Source: an uncultured Ignavibacteriota bacterium
GTDB lineage: Bacteria; Bacteroidota; Ignavibacteria; Tepidaquicellales; Tepidaquicellaceae
Length of the DNA: 12,074 nucleotides
Direction: 5' to 3'
Assembly (NCBI GenBank): GCA_937915485.1
Contig: CALGII010000201.1
Span: 1-12,074, forward strand
Notes under the pieces: model-generated
Seen by the model: only the letters and a program-made list of their open reading frames with translations
Databases searched by the model: none
Told to the model about the DNA's origin: nothing
Made by a program: the position numbers and the translations under genes
Shown: in pieces, positions 1 through 6,723 of the stretch
How the letters are laid out: each line of letters starts with the position of its first letter
How positions within the stretch are numbered: the stretch's first letter is position 1

Positions 1-2
1 GG

Positions 3-1346
3 ATTAGCCGCGACCCGCTTCCGACGTATCTCGCCGTGCTTACCGGAAAGGTCGGATACAATCTGGATATAGTGTGGTGGCACAAACTTTCAAATCCCGC
101 GGACAGCATACCGATTCGCCTGTATTACAGCACGGGAGAAAATATCGCGCCTACTAAAAACGCTATTGGAAATATGACGACAATTTTTTCGCAACTATTC
201 GGTGAACACCCGTTCGAAAAAAACGGATTCGCGGCAGTATCAAATTACGGAGGCGGAATGGAAAACCAGACGCTGACTACAATTTCGCCGAGTTGGAGTT
301 CGGTCACGTCACTCATCTCACACGAATACGCGCATCAGTGGTTCGGCGATATGATAACCTGCGGAACATGGGCTGACTTATGGCTTAACGAAGGTTTCGC
401 GACTTACTGCGAAGCGCTTTATCTCGAGCAGATTTCGGGATACAGTTCATATAAAGCGAATATCGTCGGCGACGCGAACGGATACCTCGGCGGCAATCCA
501 GGCTGGCCGATTTATAACCCTTCGTGGGCAATTACCACCCCGCCCTCGGGAACGCTTTTTAACGGACCGATAACTTATTATAAGGGCTCGTGCGTGCTGC
601 ACATGTTAAGATACACAATTGGGGACTCTCTGTTCTTCGCCGCATTGAAGGCATACGCTACGGATACGGTTAACTTCAAAATGAAATGCGCAGTGACGGA
701 CGATTTCACGGCGAAGTTCAGTTCGGTCGCAGGACAGGATTTGACGTGGTTTATCGACCAATGGGTTAAGCAGCCGAACCATCCTCAGTATCAGAATACT
801 TATGGTATTTCGAATCTCGGGGGAGGAAACTGGAGAGTAAGTTTTAAGGCGTATCAGACTCTGAGTAATACAACTTTCCACAAGATGCCGATAGTTCTTA
901 AAATATCATTCACGACCGGAAGCGATACTCTGATAAGAGTAATGAACGACGTGAATAACCAGCAGTACGCGTTTAACTTTAACCGTCAGCCAACGTCTCT
1001 GGCGTTTGACCCGAATAACGATATCGTTTTGAAGACGGCGACTCTTACCGTGGGAGTAAATGAAAACGAAACAGGGATTCCCGAGAAGTATTCATTAAGC
1101 CAGAATTATCCGAATCCGTTCAACCCTTCAACCGAAATCAGTTACGGATTACCGAAAAACTCTTTCGTAACGCTCAAAATTTATGACCTGACAGGCAAAC
1201 TTGTTTCGACACTCGTAAGCGAACAAAAAGCCGCAGGAAAGTACAGGGTCGAATGGAACGCGTCTGATATCCCCAGCGGAGCATATTTTTATACTATAAA
1301 TGCAGGCGACTATTCCGAAACGAAAAGAATGATTTTAGTAAAATAG
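3..1346 (+). CDS. M1 family metallo-aminopeptidase with T9SS C-terminal sorting domain (5' partial)
   Basis: Secreted or cell-surface zinc aminopeptidase that removes N-terminal residues from peptides. The frame is open to the left edge (it reads ISRDPLPTYLAV...), so the true start lies outside the window and 447 residues are visible. M1 hallmarks are present in order: a GAMEN-type substrate-binding motif in the variant form GGMEN (252-266), the zinc motif HEYAH (321-335), the third zinc ligand Glu in LNEGFA (390-392), and the conserved Tyr of the YxKG motif (576-578). The catalytic set therefore looks intact. The last ~85 residues (from about 1090) are a type A T9SS sorting domain with NYPNPFNPST, an IYDLTGKLV strand and the ending RMILVK. 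This predicts export through the Sec and T9SS routes. The upstream half, with the signal peptide and N-terminal beta domain, is not visible. The gene stands alone before a strong terminator. The family call is secure; the substrate is unknown. Confidence 0.93.
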   Translation: MSRDPLPTYLAVLTGKVGYNLDIVWWHKLSNPADSIPIRLYYSTGENIAPTKNAIGNMTTIFSQLFGEHPFEKNGFAAVSNYGGGMENQTLTTISPSWSSVTSLISHEYAHQWFGDMITCGTWADLWLNEGFATYCEALYLEQISGYSSYKANIVGDANGYLGGNPGWPIYNPSWAITTPPSGTLFNGPITYYKGSCVLHMLRYTIGDSLFFAALKAYATDTVNFKMKCAVTDDFTAKFSSVAGQDLTWFIDQWVKQPNHPQYQNTYGISNLGGGNWRVSFKAYQTLSNTTFHKMPIVLKISFTTGSDTLIRVMNDVNNQQYAFNFNRQPTSLAFDPNNDIVLKTATLTVGVNENETGIPEKYSLSQNYPNPFNPSTEISYGLPKNSFVTLKIYDLTGKLVSTLVSEQKAAGKYRVEWNASDIPSGAYFYTINAGDYSETKRMILVK

Positions 1347-1366
1347 TAAAATACTAACGAACATTT

Positions 1367-1397
1367 AAAAAACCCATTGCGATGCAATGGGTTTTTT
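1367..1397 (+). terminator. Rho-independent terminator after the M1 aminopeptidase gene
   Basis: A perfect 14-bp inverted repeat: AAAAAACCCATTGC (1367-1380), loop GAT, then GCAATGGGTTTTTT (1384-1397). It ends in a T run and starts 20 bases after the TAG stop. The A-run on the left means it could also work on the minus strand, but no minus-strand gene ends here. Confidence 0.9.
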
Positions 1398-1405
1398 GTT
1401 TGTAT

Positions 1406-1434
1406 TTGCAATTAGGATATTATTTGGTTATTTT
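1406..1434 (+). promoter_or_regulatory. Possible sigma-70-like promoter for the DUF6530-like gene
   Basis: TTGCAA (1406-1411) and TATTTT (1429-1434) are separated by 17 bases and each matches the consensus at four of six positions. The site follows the upstream terminator and sits about 30 bases before the ATG at 1465. The surrounding DNA is very AT-rich, so chance matches are likely. Weak call. Confidence 0.25.
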
Positions 1435-1464
1435 AGTATATTAGTAAATAACTAAACAAGTAAC

Positions 1465-1944
1465 ATGAAAATACCGACAGAACTTAAACATAAACCTGTA
1501 ATTGTCTCCGAGGAATACGATAAAATTGACGGCAGGCTTTCGGGCAATACCGATGCGAAGGGATTATCTCTTGGTCTTGCCCAATGGAACGACAGGGGTA
1601 AAATGGACATATCGGCTAAGATATGGAGGCACACAGGTGAAAAATGGTCAAGGCAGTCGGAGGAGATGCCGCTTCACAGAGCGCTTGACCTGGCAATATT
1701 AATCTGTAAAACGAAACTTGTATTCAAGGAGCGTTACAGAAAGAACGAAAAAGACTACCCGAAATTTCCGCTTCTTGATAGAATCGGATTGCAGGGCGGA
1801 GCAATGAACGTGTCTATCTGTGTTGATAACGAACATATTGAAGAAGACCTTGAGATTTTTGACAGGCGTCTTCGCGAAGACGACGAACTCATAAGCGAAA
1901 GATTAAAAACTCTTCAGAGCATTCTGAAAGAACTCGAAATTTAG
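1465..1944 (+). CDS. Small cytoplasmic protein, DUF6530-like
   Basis: A 159-residue protein with no signal peptide or membrane segment, so probably cytoplasmic. The pattern KHKPVIVSE.YDKIDG near the N-terminus, SGNTDAKGLSLGLAQWN in the middle and the block IWRHTGEKWSRQSEEMPLHRALDLAI resemble what I remember of the DUF6530 family of uncharacterised bacterial proteins. That name is from memory and was not checked by a search. The last ~40 residues are rich in Glu, Arg and Leu and probably helical. No biochemical function is known to me. The ATG at 1465 was chosen because the family-like sequence begins at once. There is no clear Shine-Dalgarno, only AT-rich DNA. The gene is monocistronic: a terminator lies upstream, and a convergent glycosyltransferase gene ends 29 bases past its stop. 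Confidence 0.72.
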   Translation: MKIPTELKHKPVIVSEEYDKIDGRLSGNTDAKGLSLGLAQWNDRGKMDISAKIWRHTGEKWSRQSEEMPLHRALDLAILICKTKLVFKERYRKNEKDYPKFPLLDRIGLQGGAMNVSICVDNEHIEEDLEIFDRRLREDDELISERLKTLQSILKELEI

Positions 1945-1973
1945 AAGAACCCTCGGAATTCGAGTGTCGAAAA
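1945..1973. other. Short convergent intergenic spacer with weak inverted repeat
   Basis: These 29 bases separate two convergent stop codons. ACTCGAA at 1932-1938 (inside the plus-strand gene) can pair with TTCGAGT at 1959-1965. A shorter CTCG/CGAG stem is also possible inside the spacer. Neither is followed by a good T run on either strand, so this is at best a weak bidirectional terminator. Confidence 0.25.
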
Positions 1974-2987
1974 TCAATAATGTGTCGTTGCGTCCCAGAC
2001 AACCTTGCTTTTTGTCTTGCGAAACACGCTCACAGACCGGATAATCGCGAAGAAATTAATTACGGAGTCTATGCCTAAACGAAATATGCTTGCCAGAGCG
2101 TAGCGGAATCCGTACCAACCGTATGTGAAAACGAATCTGTGAAAACCTTTCGACACCATGAAAAGCAGGTTAAGCATCATGATCCAGACAATAACCGGTG
2201 ATATCTTTCCGTTGAGAAGCGATTCGTCGAAGCCGAACGCGGCTCCCGCCCCAAGATAAACAAAGAATAAAAGCACGACATATGAAAGAAACGTTGACCA
2301 AAAACTTATCAGCGGTTTTCTGTCCCTGAAAAGAAAATACTTCGTGACAAGATTTCCCCTCCACTTATGCGCTTTCCAGTTCTGAAGGCAGATGCCCGCA
2401 ATCCATCGCGATCTCTGTTTCACTGCCGGCCAGAATTTATTCGGAAAAAATTCCGCCGTCGCGATTCGCGTTGAATTCCTGTCGCCGTCGAGTTTAACGT
2501 TGAAGAAACCTGTCTTCAATCCTAATTGGTAGAAACGAAGCCCAAGTTCATAATCTTCGGTCAGATTCTCGTCATTGAAAATTCCTTCAAGTTTGTTTTC
2601 CGGCCGGAGAACAAGCGGTTCGCTCCTGACGCCGCTGGTTGTTAAGCCGGATGAGGAAAAATCACTTAACAGTCCGTTGCTTATTTTCGAAGATATTTGA
2701 ATTCCCCTGTTTACTTTTTGTATGTAATTTTGTATTAATTCGTTTGCCTCTTGAAGGTTATCTGAATCAAGACTGTTTCTTAATCCTGTGTCAGTTGAAT
2801 TTACGTTCTCTCCTATGTCGTTACTTAACTCACGGTCGAATATTTCAACGAGTTTGTGAAATAGTTCGTTATTGTCTGCGGATGTTCTGACGTTAGGTGT
2901 TTTCCGGTTCTCTTCCGGTTTTTGTTCAAAACTCTTTGACGCATGTTTCTTTCCCTTATTGCTTTTGGATTTATGTTCTGTGTTCAC
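1974..2987 (-). CDS. NfrB-like glycosyltransferase, C-terminal half (acceptor motif, QxxRW and membrane domain)
   Basis: A 337-residue membrane protein carrying the back half of a family 2 glycosyltransferase. Residues 1-120 are polar and Lys/Ser/Asn-rich with a probable helix around 75-100, and match nothing I know. LTEDYELGLRF (142-152) is the TED acceptor/base motif. FFPNKFWPAVKQRSRWIAGI (180-199) holds the QxxRW product-binding motif, followed by W..HKWRGNL and a YFLFRDRK segment typical of NfrB-type enzymes. Three or so membrane segments follow (about 227-250, 263-280, 293-318), and the protein ends at WDATTHY. No nucleotide-sugar binding half is present; that lies in the gene just upstream (stop 2996, gap 8 bases). 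The start is GTG with no Shine-Dalgarno, and its frame is open for only 14 codons further upstream. It could be made by re-initiation, translational coupling or a -1 frameshift. No MshEN (c-di-GMP-binding) domain is present, unlike E. coli NfrB. Confidence 0.85.
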   Translation of the reverse strand: MNTEHKSKSNKGKKHASKSFEQKPEENRKTPNVRTSADNNELFHKLVEIFDRELSNDIGENVNSTDTGLRNSLDSDNLQEANELIQNYIQKVNRGIQISSKISNGLLSDFSSSGLTTSGVRSEPLVLRPENKLEGIFNDENLTEDYELGLRFYQLGLKTGFFNVKLDGDRNSTRIATAEFFPNKFWPAVKQRSRWIAGICLQNWKAHKWRGNLVTKYFLFRDRKPLISFWSTFLSYVVLLFFVYLGAGAAFGFDESLLNGKISPVIVWIMMLNLLFMVSKGFHRFVFTYGWYGFRYALASIFRLGIDSVINFFAIIRSVSVFRKTKSKVVWDATTHY

Positions 2988-2995
2988 TGAAATTT

Positions 2996-4216
2996 TTAAT
3001 AATTTAAAAGTAATCCTTTGTTTATAAAATTATTTCCAATTACGTTGAATGTCTTATCCTGCGGCGTTAGAACGGTATCCTCCGTAGAAAGTGTGACGGC
3101 GGTAATGCGCTTCTCTTCATCCTGAAGAAAAGGAACTTCCGTTTTTACTTCAGGGGAAGATATTCTAATTTCCGTGGTTGATATCGTTTGCATGACCGGG
3201 TCTGCCTCGGCAAGAGATATTCCGTGATAAACAACAAACGACGCAATAGTCAAGACAAGAATAAGAAAAACGGATGTATAAACCGCGAGAACGCGTTTGA
3301 CGCTCCTTGATTGAATCGCGGGCTTATCCGTCAATGCTTCGAAAGGATTGTCTTTGTACTTCGTGTTGTTGTAATATTTCGCGGCGGTATTTTCGGGTTC
3401 CTTGTTTCCGAAATACGCGGCGCTTGTATCTACTTTTCTGCCGAAGCGGTCGAAGTATGGCTTCGTCTCAGGTGCGCCCGGATTTTTGATGGCGCTGTTC
3501 TGCTTTTCTATGCAGTACATTGCCTTTCTGTGAAAGCCCATTCCCGTTCCGGAGAAAGGCATGAAGGTTTTCATTTCCTGTCTGATAATCATATCCTTCG
3601 TGTGCGTCTCCGCGAATGCGTCGCAGTAAGTTCTGTGTATTGTATTTCCGAGAGCGCTTTTTATAGGAACGACGGGAATCTGAATTCCGTGGTATCCCCT
3701 GTACCCTATCAGATAATTATAAAGTTTAAGCGAGCGGGGATGTATGAAATCCTCGGCGTCGTGAACAAGAAGAATTTCGAACTCGCCGAACTCCTGTTCG
3801 TAATCGCACAGAGCGGCGTACATGCAGTTCAGGTTGTCCGCTTTAGTCGTGGGACCGTTGTTCGGATTAATAACTGTCTTAACGCGGTTATCGGTTTTGG
3901 AAATCTCGCTGACGACATCTATTGTCTTCTTGTCGTTCGGGTAAACGCCGACGAAAATTCGATAGTTAGAGTATCTCAGATTCGCCACTGCGAAACTAAG
4001 CGTTCTTCCGATGACACCGGATTCATTCCAGGCCCCGAGTATGATGGCGATTGGTTTTTCCGGCTTGTCGTACATTTCGGAAAAATCCGGAAGAGAAGCG
4101 CGGTGCTTTCTTTTCAGGAACCAGTACATCAAATCGACGTAAAGGTCGTCGAGTCCACTGATTGCAAGCATAATAGTAGTAACCCATATCAATACATGGA
4201 AAATTTCGAATAACAT
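2996..4216 (-). CDS. NfrB-like family 2 glycosyltransferase, N-terminal half (nucleotide-sugar binding)
   Basis: A 406-residue inner-membrane protein with the front half of a GT2 (GT-A fold) enzyme, which moves a sugar from a nucleotide donor to a growing polysaccharide. There is an N-terminal membrane helix (about 5-22), then KPIAIILGAWNESGVIGRTL (54-73), the donor-binding fold with HDAEDFIHP (DxD-like acidic motif, 153-156), and GTGMGFHRKAM (223-233). Normally the TED and QxxRW motifs follow within about 50 residues. Here a tail of about 170 residues comes instead, with a clear extra membrane helix (about 309-331) and a Thr/Glu-rich end that I cannot assign. The missing motifs are in the next gene. 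The start ATG has a good AAGGA Shine-Dalgarno (4222-4226) at 5-base spacing. The two genes form an operon. By family, the product would be a ManNAc-type or other exopolysaccharide, but the actual sugar cannot be read from sequence. Confidence 0.87.
   Translation of the reverse strand: MLFEIFHVLIWVTTIMLAISGLDDLYVDLMYWFLKRKHRASLPDFSEMYDKPEKPIAIILGAWNESGVIGRTLSFAVANLRYSNYRIFVGVYPNDKKTIDVVSEISKTDNRVKTVINPNNGPTTKADNLNCMYAALCDYEQEFGEFEILLVHDAEDFIHPRSLKLYNYLIGYRGYHGIQIPVVPIKSALGNTIHRTYCDAFAETHTKDMIIRQEMKTFMPFSGTGMGFHRKAMYCIEKQNSAIKNPGAPETKPYFDRFGRKVDTSAAYFGNKEPENTAAKYYNNTKYKDNPFEALTDKPAIQSRSVKRVLAVYTSVFLILVLTIASFVVYHGISLAEADPVMQTISTTEIRISSPEVKTEVPFLQDEEKRITAVTLSTEDTVLTPQDKTFNVIGNNFINKGLLLNY
3002..3008 (-). 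other. Candidate -1 ribosomal frameshift heptamer T TTA AAT
   Basis: On the minus strand the reading frame of the first glycosyltransferase gene runs CTT TTA AAT TAT TAA. T TTA AAT fits the X XXY YYZ slippery pattern and lies one sense codon before the stop. Slipping back one base gives TTT AAA TTA, which is exactly the frame of the second gene, open straight through its GTG start. The predicted fusion is 747 residues. I see no strong stem-loop or Shine-Dalgarno stimulator nearby, and AT-rich DNA yields such heptamers by chance. Confidence 0.3.
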
Positions 4217-4584
4217 ATGTGTCCTTGTTAAGAGAGTTTTACGGGAGGATTTTTCATAGCCTTATCCCGTTTAAAAATGCTGTTGTTTGTGAATTGTGTT
4301 TACGTGTAGTAAAAAAATGTTTTTATGCGGTTCAGACAGATTTACGTGCCCTTTTCCTCATCTCACCTGCAATCGACAATTCAACAATACAGCAGTTGCA
4401 TTAATAAGCGAGGTATGTTCTACCCTTCTTAATACCAATGACTATAAGGAAAACGGCAGTTATAAAGTTCCGTAAAGAGCATTAAGTTTATGCAAAGGAA
4501 AATCAATATTTGATTACGCTTAAATAAAAACCGCTCTTTCAAAGAGCGGTTTTTCAGAGGAACAATATGAGAAAACGTACTTCT
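4217..4584. other. Intergenic region upstream of the glycosyltransferase operon
   Basis: This 368-bp segment separates the glycosyltransferase operon from the end of the beta-propeller gene; both run on the minus strand. It should hold the operon promoter, but I find no convincing -35/-10 pair. Next to the operon start are a Shine-Dalgarno (4222-4226) and an inverted repeat, ACGGGA (4241-4246) with TCCCGT (4265-4270). That repeat could form a leader hairpin or be a protein site. A small AATCAA-TAT-TTGATT palindrome lies at 4501-4515. A strong terminator occupies 4526-4554. No convincing gene is seen. Confidence 0.5.
4526..4554 (-). terminator. Rho-independent terminator of the beta-propeller gene
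   Basis: A perfect 14-bp inverted repeat: AAAAACCGCTCTTT (4526-4539) against AAAGAGCGGTTTTT (4541-4554), with an effective 3-5 base loop. On the minus strand it lies 30 bases past the stop at 4585 and ends in a T run. A and T runs on both sides make it structurally bidirectional. Confidence 0.9.
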
Positions 4585-6402
4585 TCACTTCAGGAGAATC
4601 ATTCGTCTTATATCCGAATATTCTCCGGCTTCAATTTTATATATATATACGCCGCTGGCGTAACTTTGCGCATTCCATTTTAGTTCGTATGAACCCGCCT
4701 TGAATTCTGAATTAACCGGCGTATCAACGAGACGCCCGGAAATGTCGTATATGTTTATGCGAACGGTTTCATTCTTCGGCAAATCGAATTTAATTGTTGT
4801 AACGGGATTAAACGGATTTGGGAAGTTCTGGTATAGCCTGAAAATATCCGGCAATTGAATTCCGGCATTTCCGTTTCCGGTGACAACTGACATGAAGTTC
4901 CAGGTCTGCGACCACGGACTCGTGACGCAAGAATTCGAGGCGGATACCCTCCAGTAGTATTTGTGATTCAACTGAAGGATTCCTTGCGGAACGGAAAATT
5001 GAGTGACCGTAAGACCGCTGGTGTCTATGAGAGATGTCGCGAAAGTGGAGTCAGCGGATAAACGAACTCTAAATGTAGAGGCATAATTTACACTGTCCCA
5101 GTTCAGCAGCGGATTAAGCGGCTGCCCTGTTGAATTGTTCAACGGGAAAACAAGAGCGGGCGCGGAAGGAGTTGGATTGGTAGTCGTGAAATTTCTTGTT
5201 CCCGACCACGGACCCGTTCCTGCGATATTTTTTGCCGTTACCCTCCAATAATAAGTCGTCGCGTAATTCAACACGCCCGCCGGAATATTAAAGTTTGTAG
5301 AAACTATATAATTGCTGTCAATCAATGTTGTGGCAAAAGACGAAGAAAGAGAAACCTGCACACTGTAACTGCAGGAAGGGGGAAACACGTTGCCCCAGGT
5401 TAAATTCGGAGTTAGCGATACGCAGGTCGAATTGTTTGAAGGTCCCGATAGAGACGGCGCGGGCGGAAGAAGCCAACCCGACGTGCTTGTGTGTATTATC
5501 GTTCCGTAATCGCCAACAGCCCAGCCGTTAAGCGTGTCGGAATATGAGACCTTGTTCAGCGAAGAACCGGTGTTGCTGGTTTGAGAATACCAATTGGTTC
5601 CGCCGTTAGTAGTTATTCTTATCGTGCCCGATGCTCCGACAATTGTGCAATAGTTCGACAATGGGGTGGTGAGTCCCGTAAGCCAGTTGCCCGTTCCGCT
5701 GGACTGGTTTGACCAGGATGTGCCTCCGTTAGTTGATTTCCTGACCAATCCCGATTCGCCGATAAACCATCCCGTCTGGTCGTTAAGGAAATAAATAGAC
5801 TCAAGTGTGTTTGAAGTGCCGCTAGAAGACGCGCTCCAGGTTGTTCCGCCGTTAGTCGTTTTCCGCGCGGTACCGTACCAGCCTACAATATATCCCGTCT
5901 GACTGTTTACGAAATAAACTCCGTTCAGATTGTTCGTAATACCCGTCGTAAGGCTTGCCCAGTTCGTTCCGCCGTTCGTGGTTTTAAGCGCGACGCCGTA
6001 CCACCCGACCGCGAATCCGGTTGAACCCGAAATAAAATATACAGCGCGTAATTGTGAACTTGTATTGCTGTTTTGAGAAACCCAGTTCAAACCTCCGTTT
6101 GTGGTCTTGAGTATTATGCCCATATCTCCAACAACCCAACCCGTGTTGGAATTAATAAATGTAAGACCGAAAAGATGGTTCGGATAACCGCTGTTTCTGG
6201 TCGTCCAGTTCGTTCCGCCGTTAGTTGTGGTAAGTATGATGCCGCTTTGACCGATTATGATTCCGTTGTTTGAATTAAGGAAGACAACACCGTTTAAATT
6301 GCTTGTCGTACCGCTCGTCTGAGTTGTCCAGCCGTATGGCTGCGCCATGGCTGAAACCGTAAGGAAAAACACAGCAATAAATGTCGTGAAAAGTTGTTTC
6401 AA
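4585..6402 (-). CDS. Secreted YCF48-type beta-propeller protein with FN3-like domains and T9SS sorting domain
   Basis: A 605-residue exported protein, probably on the cell surface or released. I chose the TTG at 6402. It follows AAAGGAGG (6407-6414) and gives a classic signal peptide, MKQLFTTFIAVFFLTVSAMA, cut before QPYGW. The ATG at 6435 adds 11 residues but lacks a nearby Shine-Dalgarno. Seven YCF48/BNR-like blades follow (about 5461-6309), each with the pattern L.gv.F.n..tG..vG..G...kTTNGGtnW. Successive NGGxxW tryptophans are exactly 41 residues apart in the first six. Then come two fibronectin-III-like domains of about 95 residues, each with YYWRV. The last ~85 residues are a T9SS type A sorting domain (NFPNPFNPVTTIKF, IYDISGRLV, RMILLK). 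The fold is clear but the ligand is unknown. Ycf48 itself helps photosystem II assembly; here the fold is probably used for extracellular binding. The gene is monocistronic. Confidence 0.92.
   Translation of the reverse strand: MKQLFTTFIAVFFLTVSAMAQPYGWTTQTSGTTSNLNGVVFLNSNNGIIIGQSGIILTTTNGGTNWTTRNSGYPNHLFGLTFINSNTGWVVGDMGIILKTTNGGLNWVSQNSNTSSQLRAVYFISGSTGFAVGWYGVALKTTNGGTNWASLTTGITNNLNGVYFVNSQTGYIVGWYGTARKTTNGGTTWSASSSGTSNTLESIYFLNDQTGWFIGESGLVRKSTNGGTSWSNQSSGTGNWLTGLTTPLSNYCTIVGASGTIRITTNGGTNWYSQTSNTGSSLNKVSYSDTLNGWAVGDYGTIIHTSTSGWLLPPAPSLSGPSNNSTCVSLTPNLTWGNVFPPSCSYSVQVSLSSSFATTLIDSNYIVSTNFNIPAGVLNYATTYYWRVTAKNIAGTGPWSGTRNFTTTNPTPSAPALVFPLNNSTGQPLNPLLNWDSVNYASTFRVRLSADSTFATSLIDTSGLTVTQFSVPQGILQLNHKYYWRVSASNSCVTSPWSQTWNFMSVVTGNGNAGIQLPDIFRLYQNFPNPFNPVTTIKFDLPKNETVRINIYDISGRLVDTPVNSEFKAGSYELKWNAQSYASGVYIYKIEAGEYSDIRRMILLK
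5461..6309 (-). repeat. 123-bp tandem coding repeats (beta-propeller blades)
   Basis: Seven coding repeats of 41 codons. At DNA level the plus-strand word GTTCCGCC begins at 5597, 5843, 5966 and 6212, all separated by exact multiples of 123 bases. The first six blades keep identical length; the seventh is slightly shorter and leads into the FN3-like domains. This suggests internal duplication or continued homogenisation. Confidence 0.85.
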
Positions 6403-6406
6403 AAGA

Positions 6407-6414
6407 CCTCCTTT
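6407..6414 (-). promoter_or_regulatory. Strong Shine-Dalgarno that sets the TTG start of the propeller gene
   Basis: Minus strand reads AAAGGAGG, then TCTT, then TTG. It lies inside the reading frame that would start at the ATG at 6435, and so argues that translation begins at the TTG. The 4-base spacing is on the short side. Confidence 0.6.
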
Positions 6415-6552
6415 TAAAATTGTTAGTTTATTCATGCAATAAACGTACCTAAATAGCAGATTTTTTTGGAAAATATAAACACACTAAAAACAATAATTAA
6501 GTACACACATTAAATGATGAAGTTTGTTAATAAATTATAAAATAATCTCGAT

Positions 6553-6598
6553 ATGAGAATATTTATATCAAAATGAGAATAATGAATTCTATGAGAAT
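6553..6598. repeat. Three direct repeats of ATGAGAAT upstream of the propeller gene
   Basis: ATGAGAAT occurs at 6553-6560, 6573-6580 and 6591-6598, with start-to-start spacing of 20 and 18 bases (about two helix turns). The first copy also forms part of TCTC-gatat-GAGA. They lie about 150-200 bases before the start of the propeller gene. This could be a cooperative regulator-binding array, but AT-rich DNA makes chance repeats possible. Confidence 0.35.
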
Positions 6599-6670
6599 GT
6601 TTTAAATTAAAACGATTTATCGTGTTCATGGAGGTTGTTACGGTATTCGGATTGCTGATAAGCAATTAAT

Positions 6671-6697
6671 AAAAAGCGGAACACTGTTCCGCTTTTT
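6671..6697 (-). terminator. Rho-independent terminator of the protease/YARHG operon
   Basis: A perfect 12-bp stem, AAAAAGCGGAAC (6671-6682) and GTTCCGCTTTTT (6686-6697), with a 3-base loop. On the minus strand it starts 26 bases past the stop of the YARHG gene at 6724 and ends in five T. The symmetric A/T flanks would allow function on both strands. Confidence 0.9.
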
Positions 6698-6723
6698 ATA
6701 ATATTGAAACCTTATGAGATAGA

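Noticed and set aside
3311..4213. A 300-codon open frame on the plus strand
   Set aside because: It lies antisense to the first glycosyltransferase gene, whose GT2 motifs are clear. The product has no recognisable domain.
4219..4404. A 61-codon frame starting at GTG in the intergenic region
   Set aside because: It begins inside the 5' leader of the divergent glycosyltransferase gene. It has no ribosome site and no recognisable protein features.
5461..6309. Regularly spaced repeats considered as a CRISPR-like array
   Set aside because: The 123-bp period is one blade of a coding beta-propeller; repeats are not separated by unique spacers.
4585..6402. Identification as the photosystem II assembly factor Ycf48
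   Set aside because: Only the repeat fold is shared. The FN3-like domains and T9SS tail show a secreted protein, and nothing photosynthetic is nearby.
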